A DNA stretch of 44,126 bases from Methylophaga sp. Its GTDB lineage: Bacteria > Pseudomonadota > Gammaproteobacteria > Nitrosococcales > Methylophagaceae. The notes below the pieces were generated by a model that saw only the letters and a list, made by a program, of their open reading frames with translations, made no database searches and was not told where the DNA came from. A program made the position numbers and the translations under genes. The stretch covers positions 1-44,126 of the forward strand of contig NZ_JAUSCC010000042.1 in the NCBI RefSeq assembly GCF_030651745.1. The letters run 5' to 3'. Numbering within the stretch: position 1 is the first letter of the stretch; every line of letters starts with the position of its first letter. Shown here one piece after another: positions 42,871 to 44,126 of the stretch.

Positions 42871-42982
42871 TGTGTCGACCTAGCTTTACACGAGCTCACA
42901 AAACATATCGGCTAATTTGTTTATAACTTTAATTCTTTCATTAAGTTAACGTTGATATTAACTTTACGGATATAGAAAATAA

Positions 42983-43909
42983 ATGAAAGATTCCCTAAAA
43001 ATTGGTTTGGCTTTGGGTAGTGGTGCTGCGCGTGGCTGGGCACATATAGGCGTGATAAATTCACTGGTAAACGCTGGAATTAAGCCCGATGTGGTGGTAG
43101 GGACATCTATCGGGGCCTTAGTCGGCGCAGCTTATGTCAGTCATAAATTACCGGAATTGCAACAGCGATTACTTAAACTGACCAAACTTGAAACGGCTCG
43201 TTTTTTTAAAATTGGCTTTCCATTCAATGGCGTGGTCAACAAAGATAAACTGCATGAGTTTTTAAATCTGTATGTTGCAGAAGAAACATTATTAATTGAA
43301 TCGTTAGCTCAGCGCTATGCCAGTGTGGCAACAGATCTTCATTCAGGTCAGGAGGTTTGGAATACTGAAGGAAAATTGCTGGAAGCTGTCTGGTCATCTA
43401 TCTCTCTGCCAGGGCTGTTTCCGGCGATAAAACATCATAATCGCTGGTTAATTGATGGCGGGCTGGTCAATCCTGTACCAGTTTCAGTCTGTCGTGCATT
43501 AGGTGCGGATATTGTGATTGCGGTCAATTTAAATGGCGATATTTTAGGCAAACACTTACATCAGAATCCTCCCATAGCTAAAAACGATCAAAGCTCCAGC
43601 TTGCTTGGCAATCGTATCAGTGAATTTATTACTAACTACGCTGGGAATTTTTTTGCTGAAGATAAAACAGTTAAAGAAGATGTGCCCGATATGTTTGCGG
43701 CAATCGCTGCATCGGTCAATATAACTCAGGATAGAATTACCCGCAGCCGCATGGCCGGAGATCCGCCAGATGTCGTATTGCAGCCACGTTTATCACAGAT
43801 AGGTTTATTGGAGTTTTTCCGTGCAGCTGAAGCAATAGAGGCGGGCACACAAAGCGTAGAGAGAAACCTGGCAGAAATTCACTATGTGCTTCGCAACATG
43901 AAAGGCTGA
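42983..43909 (+). CDS. Patatin-like phospholipase (RssA-like)
   Basis: Serine lipid acyl hydrolase of the patatin family. The oxyanion loop GSGAARGWAHIGV (about residues 12-24), nucleophile Ser in GTSIGALVGA (about 40-49), and Asp of the catalytic dyad in DGGLVNPVP (about 158-166) are all present. No signal peptide, so cytoplasmic. 308 residues; the E. coli relative RssA is of unknown role. ATG 42983 has only GGATATAG upstream. Single gene; the next gene begins about 170 bases on. Confidence 0.92.
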   Translation: MKDSLKIGLALGSGAARGWAHIGVINSLVNAGIKPDVVVGTSIGALVGAAYVSHKLPELQQRLLKLTKLETARFFKIGFPFNGVVNKDKLHEFLNLYVAEETLLIESLAQRYASVATDLHSGQEVWNTEGKLLEAVWSSISLPGLFPAIKHHNRWLIDGGLVNPVPVSVCRALGADIVIAVNLNGDILGKHLHQNPPIAKNDQSSSLLGNRISEFITNYAGNFFAEDKTVKEDVPDMFAAIAASVNITQDRITRSRMAGDPPDVVLQPRLSQIGLLEFFRAAEAIEAGTQSVERNLAEIHYVLRNMKG

Positions 43910-43996
43910 TTCATTTACATAGAATTTTAGCGGCGATAAAGAACCAACCTACATTTGCAACTGTCATGTCGTGAAGCTAAATTTGAGTAGAAATCT

Positions 43997-44024
43997 ACTG
44001 ACAGCAATTACATAAGCTGTCAGT
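43997..44024. repeat. 9-bp inverted repeat before the edge reading frame
   Basis: ACTGACAGC (43997-44005) and GCTGTCAGT (44016-44024) are perfect inverted copies with a 10-base loop. The left arm also overlaps a short hairpin AGTAG-AAAT-CTACT (43986-43999). No T run follows, so it is not a standard terminator; an operator or leader hairpin for the next gene is possible. Confidence 0.45.
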
Positions 44025-44082
44025 CTGAGCAAAACAATAAACAAAAATAACGCACATCTACAGAGATATAGGCAAATAACGC

Positions 44083-44126
44083 ATGAAAAATGGAAACGTG
44101 GGTATCAGTAAGCTCTGGTTCTGGCT
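44083..44126 (+). CDS. Start of an open reading frame cut by the right edge
   Basis: An ATG at 44083 opens a frame that stays open to the window end for 14 full codons (Met-Lys-Asn-Gly-Asn-Val..., then Leu-Trp-Phe-Trp). The end is hydrophobic and could be the first transmembrane helix of a membrane protein. There is no strong ribosome-binding site, and too little is visible to name it. Confidence 0.3.
   Translation, partial: MKNGNVGISKLWFW

Overview
The window is about 44.1 kb of densely packed chromosomal DNA with roughly 45 genes. No gene-free stretch exceeds 300 bases; the longest is the 267-base gap at 39276-39542. I saw no tRNA, rRNA, CRISPR array, insertion sequence, phage gene or clear horizontal-transfer boundary. 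Gene content points to a marine or halophilic gammaproteobacterium. It holds a four-gene sucrose cluster (sucrose-phosphate synthase, phosphatase, fructokinase, amylosucrase) of the kind described in halotolerant methylotrophs, a sodium-pumping oxaloacetate decarboxylase, and several Na+/K+/Ca2+/H+ antiporters. A Methylophaga-like methylotroph is my best guess, but this is inference from gene content and not a database match.

Layout. 1-658: the end of a succinate dehydrogenase/fumarate reductase iron-sulfur subunit. 764-3544: a DUF389 membrane protein with an unusual kinase-like N-terminus, then a convergent exported methyltransferase-like protein. 3763-9645: the sucrose operon. 9653-18552: mixed housekeeping and stress genes (DCC thiol oxidoreductase, DASH cryptochrome, Ca2+/Na+ exchanger, MscS channel, diguanylate cyclase, RimO, a HAD phosphatase, a MEMO protein, a flavin-binding PNPOx-like protein). 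18632-21493: a LysR regulator divergent from DoxX, azoreductase and pirin, a quinone/electrophile-type redox cluster. 21555-25859: a phosphate-selective-type porin divergent from a small periplasmic NTF2-like protein, followed by a two-component system. Between porin and NTF2-like gene lies a phased GTTCAT repeat that looks like an OmpR/PhoB-type binding site. 26040-31019: polysaccharide deacetylase, MarC-like protein, K+/H+ antiporter, ene-reductase and a small exported Cys protein. 31178-32370: an ogt-alkB alkylation-repair operon. 32372-35249: an arsenic operon arsR-arsC-acr3-gapdh that lacks arsJ. 35308-39275: an S4 RNA-binding protein, a small membrane protein and oadGAB. 39543-43909: a YbaL-type antiporter, a short RNase J, a small arginine-rich protein and a patatin-like phospholipase.

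How it fits together. The sucrose operon makes and recycles sucrose as a probable compatible solute. Together with the sodium pump, the mechanosensitive channel and four cation exchangers, it gives a coherent salt and osmotic stress theme. The ene-reductase, azoreductase, pirin, cryptochrome, Ogt/AlkB and arsenic genes add defence against electrophiles, light damage, DNA methylation and metalloids. The two observations I rate highest are the arsenic operon with a glyceraldehyde-3-phosphate dehydrogenase but no ArsJ partner, and the phased direct repeats upstream of the NTF2-like gene, which end 10 bases before its -10 box.
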